Assembly: GCA_024699855.1 (NCBI GenBank) | Contig: JAMPIQ010000001.1 | Location: forward strand, 11,966,001 to 12,030,000 | Origin: Aphelenchoides besseyi | Lineage: Eukaryota; Nematoda; Chromadorea; Rhabditida; Aphelenchoididae | DNA: 64,000 bases | Reading direction: 5' to 3' | Shown: positions 1 to 9,464 of the stretch, in pieces | Layout: each line of letters opens with the position of its first letter | Numbering within the stretch: position 1 is the first letter of the stretch | Notes under the pieces: generated by a model | Database searches by the model: none | Told to the model about the DNA's origin: nothing | What the model saw: only the letters and a program-made list of their open reading frames with translations | Translations under genes and position numbers: made by a program

Positions 1-2570
1 TCTTTTTGGCCTAAAAACTGCGCACACCGGTCGAAACGAGAAGAGAAACGGCATAAGTGAAGCGGGTTGTAGGGCGAACGCGCAGCAAAGAGGAAAAACA
101 GTGCGAATGGTGGCGATGACTAGTGGACGCGAAAACTGTTGGGCGCACCAACTGCAAGCCGATTGCCCTTGTTGGCGTCCCGCTTTTTTGCGCTGACGCG
201 TTCGCTGTCCGTCCGTCGAGTTTCGAAAGGCCAACGAAGCGCGGTGGGTGCGTACGCACAACATCCAATGGACGAGCGTTCTTTCTCACACTGCTCTTGC
301 ACAACAACGTTCACTGGCGATTCTCTTCGGTGTGGACGGAGCGGGAAAATGGGGCGACGAAAAGGACGCGGAACGGAAAGGCACGAAGAACGTTGGAGGG
401 CCGGTCAATTCGAGAAAAAAGTTGAGAAAAAACAGATCCATCAATTGGAATTCTTGATGCCAATCGAACAAACCCTGAGGTGAAATCACTGTTCGTTTTC
501 AGGTTCCCCAAATAGAAGGTTCTCGGACTGCAAAACGCCGCTCAAAAACAACCGACGTTCACTGAAAATTCCACAAAAACCGCGCGATTGTCTCGGCATC
601 TGTTTGGCGCGTCCAACGAGCGTTTGAACGCAGAAGACCGCTGCGTCGCCGCTCAAACTTGAGAAAAACGAAGGACGCCGAAAAAACAGAATTCAAAACA
701 CTACGCCGCCATCCCTTTGGTTTACAGTTGACCAAAAACGCGAATCAACTGCGTTACTGTTTTTTGTCAAAAGCGAAGTTTCGTAACGTTTTGCTGCAGA
801 AAATGTGGAACTATGAAGAGGACAAAAATAGTGACATTCGGTCCCTGAAGACCAAACTGGTGGAGTAAAAGATTCACGCAACCCAACCGCCAGTTGAAAG
901 ACGTGAGTCAATTGCTTTCGGTCGGAGAGCGGTTTCGAAATCGGCTGGCAATATCCCGACTGTTTCCCATTAAGCACCCAAATGGAAACCGTTGAGCGTA
1001 TTGGACGACCGCTCGGAAAGCCGCCGAAATTGCAAACGGTTTCAACTACAGAGCGCAAATGCATAGACAAGCAAATTCATGCAATTGAAAGCGAACCATC
1101 TGCCCAACTCGCTTCAGAAACCAATGGGTGCACATCTCATGCCCTCAAATTAACACCATGAACCTAAGGATCACACAGCAAAATGAGATTTTCCCTTTTA
1201 ATCTCATTGACCGTTTGCATTTCCAATCGAACTGAAAAGGACACTAAAAACAAGCACCCACCGACTTATGCATTTTGCAACTCGATATTTTTAAACCCAA
1301 AAACATTCAAAGCTTTTGTTACACGCCGGAAAGTCAGTTCGGCTGTTTCCGGAATTTTGAAATCTCAACTCATGATGCGGTCCACTGAGCTCAAGCGAAC
1401 TTAACCAAACATTCTATGCGATCATAAAACCCTGAAGCAACCACCGGCATAAGAAACCACGGAATAGAAGTTTCAACATCAACTAAATGGCTCGTAAATC
1501 TCCTTCACCTCAAAAGTTGTCAGCAAGAGCAAACAAAACGGTCGAAGATAATGGGCGCAAAATCAAGCAACGAGAAGCGCACCGATTCGCGACCTTCGAC
1601 TTCACACTCAACAAAAATTTGTAATCTGATGCAGTCCACTCACTCATTCACTTGTCAAGGCGATCACGGGGCAAAAGTGACGACTGAAGAGAAAACCAAA
1701 AAGCCGCATAGCTGACACTAAAAATACCGAGAGCCGAACGATCTCCGTTGCTCTTTAGATTTGCTTTTACATCATTTTCCGAGACATTGTCATCAGAATA
1801 CCTGTCTCCACGATGAGCACTACGGGAATTCGTTCTATTTATGCCAACAATTTGTTTAAACATAAGGTTATCCAATGAATAGGTGCGTGATCAGATTGAA
1901 CAAACGAATGATCGGAAAGTAAACAGATGATTTCTCGTGGATATTAACTTTTCGATATATAAAATGAAAAATCGAATTGATAACCCAAAAGATTTCTTCA
2001 AAAATCTAAGATGTTAAACTTTAATGTAATAAACAAACAAACAAAACAAGCGAGTTCGACACTAACGATACAAACGATTGACATTTTAAAAGTAGTAACC
2101 AAAGGTTGATCCAATGATACAAAACAGCCACTACTTAACACTCAAATTTTGGGATGCAAAAGACAACAATTTGCAGGCACTTAGGTGACGTTTTCGGAAG
2201 ACCAGAGAACAAAATCAAAGCTCACAGCTCTCGAAAGCAAGCACTTTCTCGAGGCTTTTGCATTGTTGTGTCATAATCGTTTTCCAAGCTGATGGGTAGA
2301 CGTCGACTGTGAGAACAGATCCGACTGCAAAAGTCGCGTATAAGACACGAGGATCGCTAGCAAGACATTAGTTAGAGCAACTATTCCTCTACTCCATCAA
2401 ATGCATTATACGGTCTTTTTTAAATTGCTAAGGATGGACAAGACCATAACCTGGAAAGATGTCGTTTTGGTTACGTCCTATCCTATCATCAATATTTTGA
2501 CTTCTTGTTGGATTTTTTTTTAATCAAAGTAAGCAGAATAGTGTGATAGCCAACACTTATCAAACTTCTT
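1..2570. other. Intergenic stretch, no supported gene
   Basis: No open frame here shows a recognisable domain or a convincing exon chain. Several short frames exist on both strands in the first 1.1 kb. One at 1183 begins with a signal-peptide-like hydrophobic run but then turns into ordinary AT-rich sequence. A short (AAAC)n simple repeat lies near 2029-2048. The last few hundred bases may contain the missing first exon(s) of the astacin gene that follows. Confidence 0.5.
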
Positions 2571-2574
2571 TTAG

Positions 2575-4006
2575 AACGCACCTGTGGACGAATTGAAACA
2601 GATGCCAGAGGTAAGGTTCCTGTTTCAATTTTGAAGCTATTTTACAGGATTTCTACTTAATTTTGACAAACAGTATGATTGAAATGGAAACACGGAACCA
2701 TACAAATTATGTCTGGCCGGGAGGTCGACCAATCGATTTCTCATTCGGGGAAACTGACGGTAAGTTGTACGACCCGTGAAAGTATTGAGGTGATTGTCTT
2801 TAGAGGATTGGCAGCAGCTGATTCGACAGGCTTTGCATCAATGGAAAGAAGAAACGTGCATTGAATTCAACGAAAACCCGAATGCTACAGACCGGTTGGA
2901 GTTCATTCGTGGTCGTGGGTAATCATTCAATTTCAATCGCTATTTCTACCCTTCTTTTGCAGTTGCTATTCACGTCTTGGCCAAGTTGGAGGAGCTCAAC
3001 CGATATCTATTGGCAAAGGATGTGAAGACGTAAGTTGTTGCTTTTTATCATTAAAAACAGTCTGTAGGTCGGCACTGTTCTTCACGAAATTGGACATGCA
3101 CTTGGTTTAGATCATGAACATCAACGATTAGATCGAGATGATTACATTCAAGTAAACACAAAAAACAATGCATGTTCAATGAGGGATTTAAACAAAGCAA
3201 ATCTCATCAACGAAATAGCACTACCTTTTGACTTTGGTTCGGTTATGCATTATAATTCCTTTGCATGTTCTTTTATCCCAATTTACAAAACAATTACAAC
3301 ACACGATCCGAGATACCAACACACAATCGGTCAAGATCGCTCTCTTTCATTTCTAGACGTCAAGCGCATCAATCTTTTCTACTGCGAAGATACTTGTGCT
3401 GATACGAAAGTAAGTATCAAGATTGAAAACTTCTGACCATCTATTTAGATCCAGTGTTTCAACGGTGGCTATCCAAACCCGAGAGCGTGCAATCAATGCA
3501 AATGTCCAAGTGGTCTCGGAGGTCCAAGTTGTTTGAATGTCGAGGAAACGGAAGGTTGCGGTGGTGAACTTGAAGCCACAAATCAATGGCAGAGTTTGAC
3601 GTTCAATGAACGACGTCGATGTGTGTGGAGAGTTTCCGCTCAACGAAACTCCCGAGTTCGTTTGATTCTGGAGGAAGCCAAATACCGTTGCGATGAAGCC
3701 TGCACTTCGTTCGTTGAGATCAAACACACGTCCGATTTTCAGACCACAGGCTTTCGTAGTTGGTGAGTACTTCACTTCAACAATCACTACTAATTGATTG
3801 GAGTTTCAGTTGCGGCGAACATGCTGTTGAAACGATCTCTGATGGCAACCAAGTTCTAATCATCCACGATGCTCGCGAACTGAATCGGAATGGTGTTTTC
3901 AGTTTGCGTTTTATTCAAGTAGGAACTCGTTTATTGACAATTAGAATCTGATGTTTAGGCCCACAACTCCACTGCCGAAACATCCACTTGCGCTTTCAAT
4001 AATTGA
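2575..4006 (+). CDS. Astacin-family zinc metalloprotease with EGF and CUB domains (5' end not found)
   Basis: This is a secreted zinc endopeptidase of the nematode astacin (NAS) family. Exons as read: 2575-2610, 2648-2759, 2804-2918, 2963-3029, 3068-3409, 3449-3763, 3810-3918, 3959-4006. The catalytic zinc motif HEIGHALGLDHEHQR is encoded just after 3068, and the Met-turn SVMHYNSF near 3240. Four-cysteine astacin core residues are present (EETC, RGCYS, GKGCED, LFYC). A short EGF-like Cys cluster (CNQCKCPSGLGGPSC) and a CUB domain (CGGELEA to FSLRFIQ) follow. The protein ends at TGA 4004-4006, with AATAAA near 4085. No signal peptide or classical pro-region joins in frame upstream. An open stretch before 2530 with a GTAAGC donor may be an earlier exon, so the start given is only the first exon I can support. 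Nematode astacins act in moulting, hatching, digestion and matrix processing; which applies here is unknown. Confidence 0.85.
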
Positions 4007-4412
4007 ATACTTGAACAGTAATTGTTTCTGCTGTTTGTGTAGCTTTTACTCTTCTCCACCATTATTGAAAGTTTTGATGATTGCAATAAACTTTGAATGC
4101 GACTAATGAGTGATATAAACGATCAAATCAATGAACAACCGCCGACCTTCATTACGGTGTTGTCACGACTTTGTTGAATGAAATACAAAACAACTTTTAC
4201 TTGTGAAAAGAAGCCCATTAATCGTAGCATTACTCAGGGTATAGCGGTAGACAGTCATCGTATGCGGAGTGAAATAGCAACAGTTGAACGCTAGAAGACG
4301 ATAAATGAATACCGAACAAATTCCACTAATCGTCATTAGCGAACTTAGTGTCATTCTGATTTGTTAACATGGAATTTCTAGGACAAGATCACAGAAAAAG
4401 ATCACAGCGCCG

Positions 4413-4858
4413 ATGGTTGCTCAGAACTACGCCGCCCTTCCTCCGACCAGTGGACAGAAGGTTGTGAGCAAAGTAGCAGAAGTGAGTTTGTGGATACTTT
4501 TGCTTCAACCTTTTTCGTTTTCAGATCCAAGTGGTCAAGAAAACGGCAGATCAGCCATCGATATCAACTAAACCACCGGAACCCGCTCCAGCAGCTCCAA
4601 TCAAGGTGACCTGACAGTTCAAATCGTTTTCAGTAGTTTTCAGAATGAAATAAACCGAGAAGCCAAAGTCGACGAAAGAAAAGTCACAGAAACAAGTGAA
4701 ATCGAGCAAGAAAGCGGCTGGAGGTGGTGAAGAGGAAGAAGGCGATGGTTACGAAGTGAGTGGATTCTTGGTCTTCTGACTGAACGCCCATCGCTTAGGC
4801 GTGTCCAAAAATGACCCCGAACAACTGGAGAAGATCGCTCAAGAAATACCGGACAAGT
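4413..4858 (+). pseudogene. Small Lys/Ala/Pro-rich protein gene, reading frame interrupted
   Basis: I do not recognise the family. Exon 1 (4413-4481) begins MVAQNYAALPPTSGQK and exon 2 (4525-4605) is Pro/Ala-rich, ending PAPAAPIK. Both are joined by a normal GTGAGT...TTTTCAG intron in phase. The next plausible coding block (about 4662-4756) is strongly biased, Lys-rich then Gly/Glu-rich (KAAGGGEEEEGDGYE). Its frame is closed by a TAA if the obvious TTTTCAG acceptor is used; it opens only with a weak acceptor a few bases later. The last block (about 4798-4858) shows convincing sequence in two frames (EACPK, then DPEQLEKIAQEIPDK), as if one base had shifted. Two breaks within 200 bp suggest a decaying gene, a sequencing error, or unusual splicing. 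It lies between the astacin gene and its partial copy. Confidence 0.45.
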
Positions 4859-4990
4859 GATGTTGTTTCTTTTGTTTGACACGAATAAACATTCGCATTC
4901 TTGTTTTTGAAAGCGAACTCAACAGTTCTGCTCGTGTAGATTACCGAATATGCGAAATTGAATTTTATTGTGCTTAAATAAACAAAAAAA

Positions 4991-5366
4991 TCAGATCATA
5001 CCACGACGGTTAGCAATTCTGTCCAATCGATCAATTGCAAATAAACTGAGGATGAGCGTAATGAGTAAAGCTGGAACGATATATTCGTAAAAGAGCCGTT
5101 TGAGTATGTTTTTGAAACCGTCACTGCCATTTTCTGCGGTACCCGGCGTCACAGCGAATCTTTTTATGCGTTGTCTTTACATGATGACATTTTGAACTAC
5201 GCGGTTATGTAGAATCGATCCATTAGTGCTTTTGATTTCTAAAAAGAAGCGTTAAGAACTATGTACTGAACTTACGTGTCGTTTGAGTTTCAATGGGCTG
5301 TTCGTCTAGTGCAAAGAGCTGAAGCTGTGTGATCAAAAGGACGAGAAGGAGCGACAGAACTCGCAT
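4991..5366 (-). pseudogene. Small signal-peptide protein with C-terminal membrane helix, one in-frame stop
   Basis: Reading on the minus strand from ATG at 5366, the first exon encodes a clear signal peptide (MRVLSLLLVLLITQLQLF) and then LDEQPIETQTT. A GTAAGT...CTTTTTAG intron follows. The second exon stays in one frame to the stop at 4991-4993 and contains a hydrophobic helix (YIVPALLITLILSLFAI) followed by a basic tail DRLDRIANRRGMI. Within that exon a single TAA at 5177-5179 interrupts an otherwise continuous frame, just before a basic RQRIKR stretch. The pattern is a secreted or single-pass protein of about 110 residues. Unless the TAA lies in an unrecognised intron or is a base-call error, the gene is truncated to about 48 residues. 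No family recognised. Confidence 0.5.
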
Positions 5367-5599
5367 ATTTGCTCTTGGCAAAAATGAAAGCTGATGAGTT
5401 GCCGTTTTTGTTGGCGATTTTATAGCGATCAGCTAATCAGTGAGGTAACTGTTTGCTGCTCAATCGAAAAAGATCTACAGATTTTGTGCTCTTTGTTTGT
5501 GTCTTCAGATCTCAAAAACAAGAGAGTCCAAAGATCGACCGTCAGAAGACGAACAAAGTCCAAAGTTCAAACGGTTTACCGTTCGAAAAGCATAGGAGA

Positions 5600-6039
5600 A
5601 ACTTGAAGCCACAAATCGATGGCAGAGTTTGACGTTCAATGAACGACGTCGATGTGTGTGGAGAGTTTCTGCTCAGCGAAACTCCCGAGTTCGTTTGATT
5701 CTGGAGGAAGCCAAATACCGTTGCGATGAAGCCTGTTCTTCGTTTGTTGAGATCAAACACTCAGCCGACTTCCAGACCACAGGCTTTCGTAGTTGGTGAG
5801 TTCTTCACTTCAACAATCACTACTAATTGATTGGAGTTTCAGTTGCGGCGAACATGCTGTTGAAACGATCTCTGATGGCAACCAAGTTCTAATCATCCAC
5901 GATGCTCGCGAACTGAATCGGAATGGTGTTTTCAGTTTGCGTTTTACTCAAGTAGGAACTCGTTTATTGACAATTAGAATCTGATGTTTAGGCCCACAAC
6001 TCCACTGCCAAAACGTCCACTTGCGCTTTCAATAATTGA
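5600..6039 (+). pseudogene. Partial second copy of the astacin CUB-domain exons
   Basis: This stretch repeats the last three coding pieces of the upstream astacin gene (about 3564-4006), including both introns, with only about a dozen differences by eye. Reading frame, splice sites and the TGA stop (6037-6039) are intact. Several changes are silent or conservative (for example IKHTSD to IKHSAD, FIQ to FTQ). The copy has no protease, EGF or start-bearing exon in front of it; the homology begins abruptly inside the CUB exon at about 5600. It is most likely a recent tandem partial duplication. It could be dead, or could serve as an alternative 3' terminus for a transcript running through from the first copy. 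Confidence 0.8.
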
Positions 6040-6044
6040 AATAC

Positions 6045-7640
6045 TTAAAGAGTGATGATAAGTTCCATGCGATTTGTACGACTTCAAACTTCTTTCAAGT
6101 ACAACCGCACTGTTAGTTATCACATGTTTGGATTGTTTTCTGTCACAAGTATTTTCATAAACAAAAGATCAATATCACCATAAGCTGGAACTACTAAAAT
6201 ACTTTTATCGTTCTGTCCATTTATAAAACCAATAGATTTTCAGGTTTGATTTGACAGATACTTTCGTCATTATCGCAACGTTGAGTTTTCAATCGATCAT
6301 AAAAATCGATTAGCCATATACTTAGGTGTTGATCTTCAGTTCTGTTCTAAAGACTAAGTGATCAGCATTTAAGTGATGCAACTAAACTTATTTTAGATTT
6401 GAGAACGGCATAACAATCGACAATGTTTGGATATGTAGTCAAATTAGAACTGTTTGATCCAATCAATTAGATTTTGAAAAGTGATTGCATTTTGAGGATG
6501 AAGAAGTTTGTCGATTTTCAAAATCGAGTTCACAATCTTGTTTTTACATCGCCTAAGTCTACAGACAAGTATCCAAATTTCCGATTTGACGGCCGATTCG
6601 CTCGAACAGTTTTGACCTCGACGGAGAGCTTGTGGTCGGCGGAAACTCCACAAAAGTTCGCACAAATCGGTTGCACTCTTTCGACTATCCACTTGTCGAC
6701 TTTCGATCGTCCTTAATCATAAGTCGATTTCGAGCCTCTTCAATCGTTGTTTTCCTGCCCTCTGGCGAATGGCCGCGCGCTTTTGTGCTGTAAATTGGCG
6801 CGAAATCGATGAACAAGTGGTCGGACAGGAAAGCGGTTTTGAGACTCCAAAAAACTTTCGTTCACGTGCATCGCGACCATCGACTTCGTTTTGCTCTCAA
6901 TCGAACGTTCGCCAACCCGAACTTCTCTTTGCGTTGAGCCCGACATTTCTTGTACCGAAACGACTCAAACAGGTTTCGTAGGGTTTTTAGGTTGTCGTTT
7001 AAATGATAAACAAAAGCACAGGGTGATATCGAGAGTCTGATGATTCACACTCCACAGAATGTTTCACGAAACAAAGTTCGATCGAAACACGTGCACTTAC
7101 ATTTACTGCGAATGAAGTTGTGCACCAGTTTTTTGATCAACCGAATCGAATTGCGTTTCCGCGCTCAACGGCCTCACACCTCCGAATCCGCGAATCCAGT
7201 TGCTTACCGCGCATCCTGTCGATCTGCCCGCCATTCACTCGATCTGATGGAACGGTCGAGAAGGCGCCGTTGTCCACTCGACCCGCTCATTCACCCGAAT
7301 TTGGGATTCGTTTTCACTCCCATTGAATCATTCCATTGATTCGATGATTTCGTTAAAGAAAAAACTCCGACGAGAAAAACGAAAACTTTTGTCGCTTCTA
7401 ATGCAGTAATCCGCGTCCGATTTTGATAATCAACCGAACGAACCAAACGACCTTCTTCGTCTTTCTGATGTGTGCTCCTTTTGTCATTAACCGCCTTTTG
7501 GAGTTTACTTCGACTAACTGGACGCAAAGTTAGTCGGTGGTTTTAAAATTGGCTGCAGTTAAAGGCGGTTTCCTTGCTGTTTCAGATCGTGTTTCTTTTC
7601 GTTTGCACTACAATTTTTACAATCGTTTGATTTTTATTTG
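6045..7640. other. Intergenic stretch, no supported gene
   Basis: Only short overlapping frames on both strands occur here, none with a recognisable domain or exon chain. The final 40 bases include a T-rich tract leading to a splice-acceptor-like TTCTTTAG immediately before the next gene's ATG. Confidence 0.5.
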
Positions 7641-7651
7641 TTCTTTAGTTT
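7640..7651 (+). promoter_or_regulatory. Probable spliced-leader acceptor
   Basis: A T-rich run ending in GTTCTTTAG sits three bases before the ATG at 7652. In nematodes this arrangement is typical of a trans-splice acceptor. It supports the chosen start of the four-helix membrane protein. A short cis-intron in the 5' UTR would look the same. Confidence 0.45.
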
Positions 7652-9335
7652 ATGTCACGAACTTGGAAAGTTCAAAGGGCGGTTAGATGTATTCTGAAGA
7701 TATTGGAGTTTCTGGTTTCTTTGTATCTTGTTTACGCAATGTATCGAGTAGGACCTCAAACTTGGGTACTACTCGTGGCTTCGTTGGCAATTCCCGTCTA
7801 CGGTATTTATTTGGCAACTTTTCGTTCTGTTGATCCCGATCCAATACACAATTTGCATTCTGTTCCATATCTTCGCTACAAACGATTGGCCCGAGCACGA
7901 AGTTGGCAACGCGCCGACATTGCAATCTCATTGAGTATGTCGGTGGTTTGTTGTGGCTTCTCAGCGGTACTTTTCTTTGGATATTTCAAGGTTAGTAGTG
8001 GAATTCGTTAAAGTTATTGTCGATTTATAGGTGCGTTCAGCCACTCCATATTTCCTGTACGCTGCTGTAGCATCAATGCTATTGGCCTTCTTGTATACCT
8101 TTGATGCTCTACTAGCTGTTGTTCAGTTGAAGGTCGGATCAGTGGATTTCGAAAAGGGCGAATCGTTCAATCGTGTATGTTGTCCATTTGTTAATCGATA
8201 GTTAGCTCTTACAGTCATTTGGAGGGCGAACGAAAACTCAAACAGAGTTCACATCGAATTACTTCACAACCACTACTGCCGATCCATCACTTCGTCCAGC
8301 ACCGTACATGCGCGGCGAACAAGTGAGTGGTGTAAAGATTTGTATTGCTATTTGATCAATCGGTTCAGCCAATTCCTGTTTATCTTCCGAGTTCTAATAG
8401 CGCTTCCGTTCCGACTATTTTGCAGCGATTGCGATCGGAAATCGAAGCTGAACAGCAGAAGACCGCAGTGCAAATAAAGAAGTCGGATCCTCATTTCGTG
8501 AGCAATCAAATCGATTTGACCGGCGGTTCGTGGTTCGATGAAGAACGTAACGACGATTTAACACATTCAACGTCGACAAGCAACAACGCTTCTGGTCAAA
8601 ATCTTTCGAATAATATCGATCAATGGAACAGTCGAAAAACGTCCCAAAATCCAGTTGACTTAATTCCCAGGAATTTGAACGAGACATCGCGTTCTCTCGA
8701 TCTTAATCAGTGGACCCAAAGAGCTGGGTTGTCGACGGTTAGTTGTTCCCACAAAAGTTCTATAGTTACGATGTTTTAGAAAGTTCGATCAATTGGGAAG
8801 ATTCAACAGCATTCGTCTGTGGAAACTGATGAAGAATTACCTCCTCCACCAACTTTTAAAAGTAGTGGAATGAAGTCACAAGCAGCCCTTGAGTCGTCGT
8901 ATAAAATAAGCAGTTTTCCGTATTCTCGTCGTGTGATCGTACCGACTGATTCGATTCCCGACCTTTCAAACCGCCACTCAGCAACAACTGGAACCTCGGA
9001 AGAAGATGTCACGAAAGGCCCCCGATTAATTTCAACGCATGAACCCCAACCAGCTCCATTAATTTACTATCGAGCTGCAACCGTTCAAACGCATGCGCCC
9101 GCTCACAAAGCACGCTTGGTTATGATCGATGACGAAGGAAAGCAACCGTCATCTAATGAAGCAAATAGGGAAAGTGAGTTAAAATAAACATCAATGTAAT
9201 GCGGCAATTCAAGGGCGACGAGAATCAAGCGATGGATCCACCGCACGTATCGACGAAATCGAGACTTCACGACAAGCTCCTCATCGCCATCTGAATGTTC
9301 GTATTTCAAACTCTCACCTAAGACACGAGTTGTGA
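7652..9335 (+). CDS. Four-transmembrane protein with long Ser/Pro-rich cytoplasmic tail
   Basis: Not a family I can name. The first exons encode four hydrophobic helices: LEFLVSLYLVYAMYRV, WVLLVASLAIPVYGIYLAT, IAISLSMSVVCCGFSAVLFF and FLYAAVASMLLAFLYTFDAL. The basic loop after helix 2 (RYKRLARARSWQR) favours cytosolic termini, as in MARVEL-type tetraspan proteins. The remaining two-thirds is a polar tail of roughly 330 residues rich in Ser, Thr, Asn and Pro with a DEELPPPPTF proline run that could bind SH3 or EVH1 domains. Introns are short with GTAAG/GTGAG donors. The last exon ends at TGA 9333-9335, with AATAAA at 9396-9401. WDR35 starts about 130 bp downstream on the same strand, so the two may share an operon. 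The start is supported by an acceptor-like TTCTTTAG three bases upstream. Confidence 0.75.
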
Positions 9336-9464
9336 TTTCGGTTAATTGTCCGGTTGTATATCTTTGACCACTAGTCTGTACATACAAAGCCATGAAATAA
9401 ATAAGTTTAAATGAACCAAAATTCTTGAAATAAACTTGAATGGTCAAGAGACACAGAGGTTGCT
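9336..9464 (+). promoter_or_regulatory. Candidate intercistronic region (four-helix gene to WDR35)
   Basis: Only 129 bp separate the stop of the four-helix gene from the first in-frame ATG of WDR35. The region contains AATAAA at 9396-9401 and a second AATAAA near 9429. This spacing is what nematode operons show. However, I see no strong TTTTCAG acceptor just before the WDR35 start, so the operon reading is tentative. Confidence 0.4.

Noticed and set aside
123..489. Overlapping frames at the window start, including a Lys/Arg/Glu-rich one
   Set aside because: Several frames on both strands are open together, which reflects base composition; no splice chain or domain.
1183..1404. 73-residue frame beginning MRFSLLISLTVCIS, possibly the missing astacin signal exon
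   Set aside because: No donor at a suitable place, more than 1.1 kb from the next astacin exon when other introns are about 45 bp, and the rest of the frame is not coding-like.
1648..1875. 75-residue minus-strand frame with polar, coding-like composition
   Set aside because: No domain, no partner exons, and composition alone is too weak.
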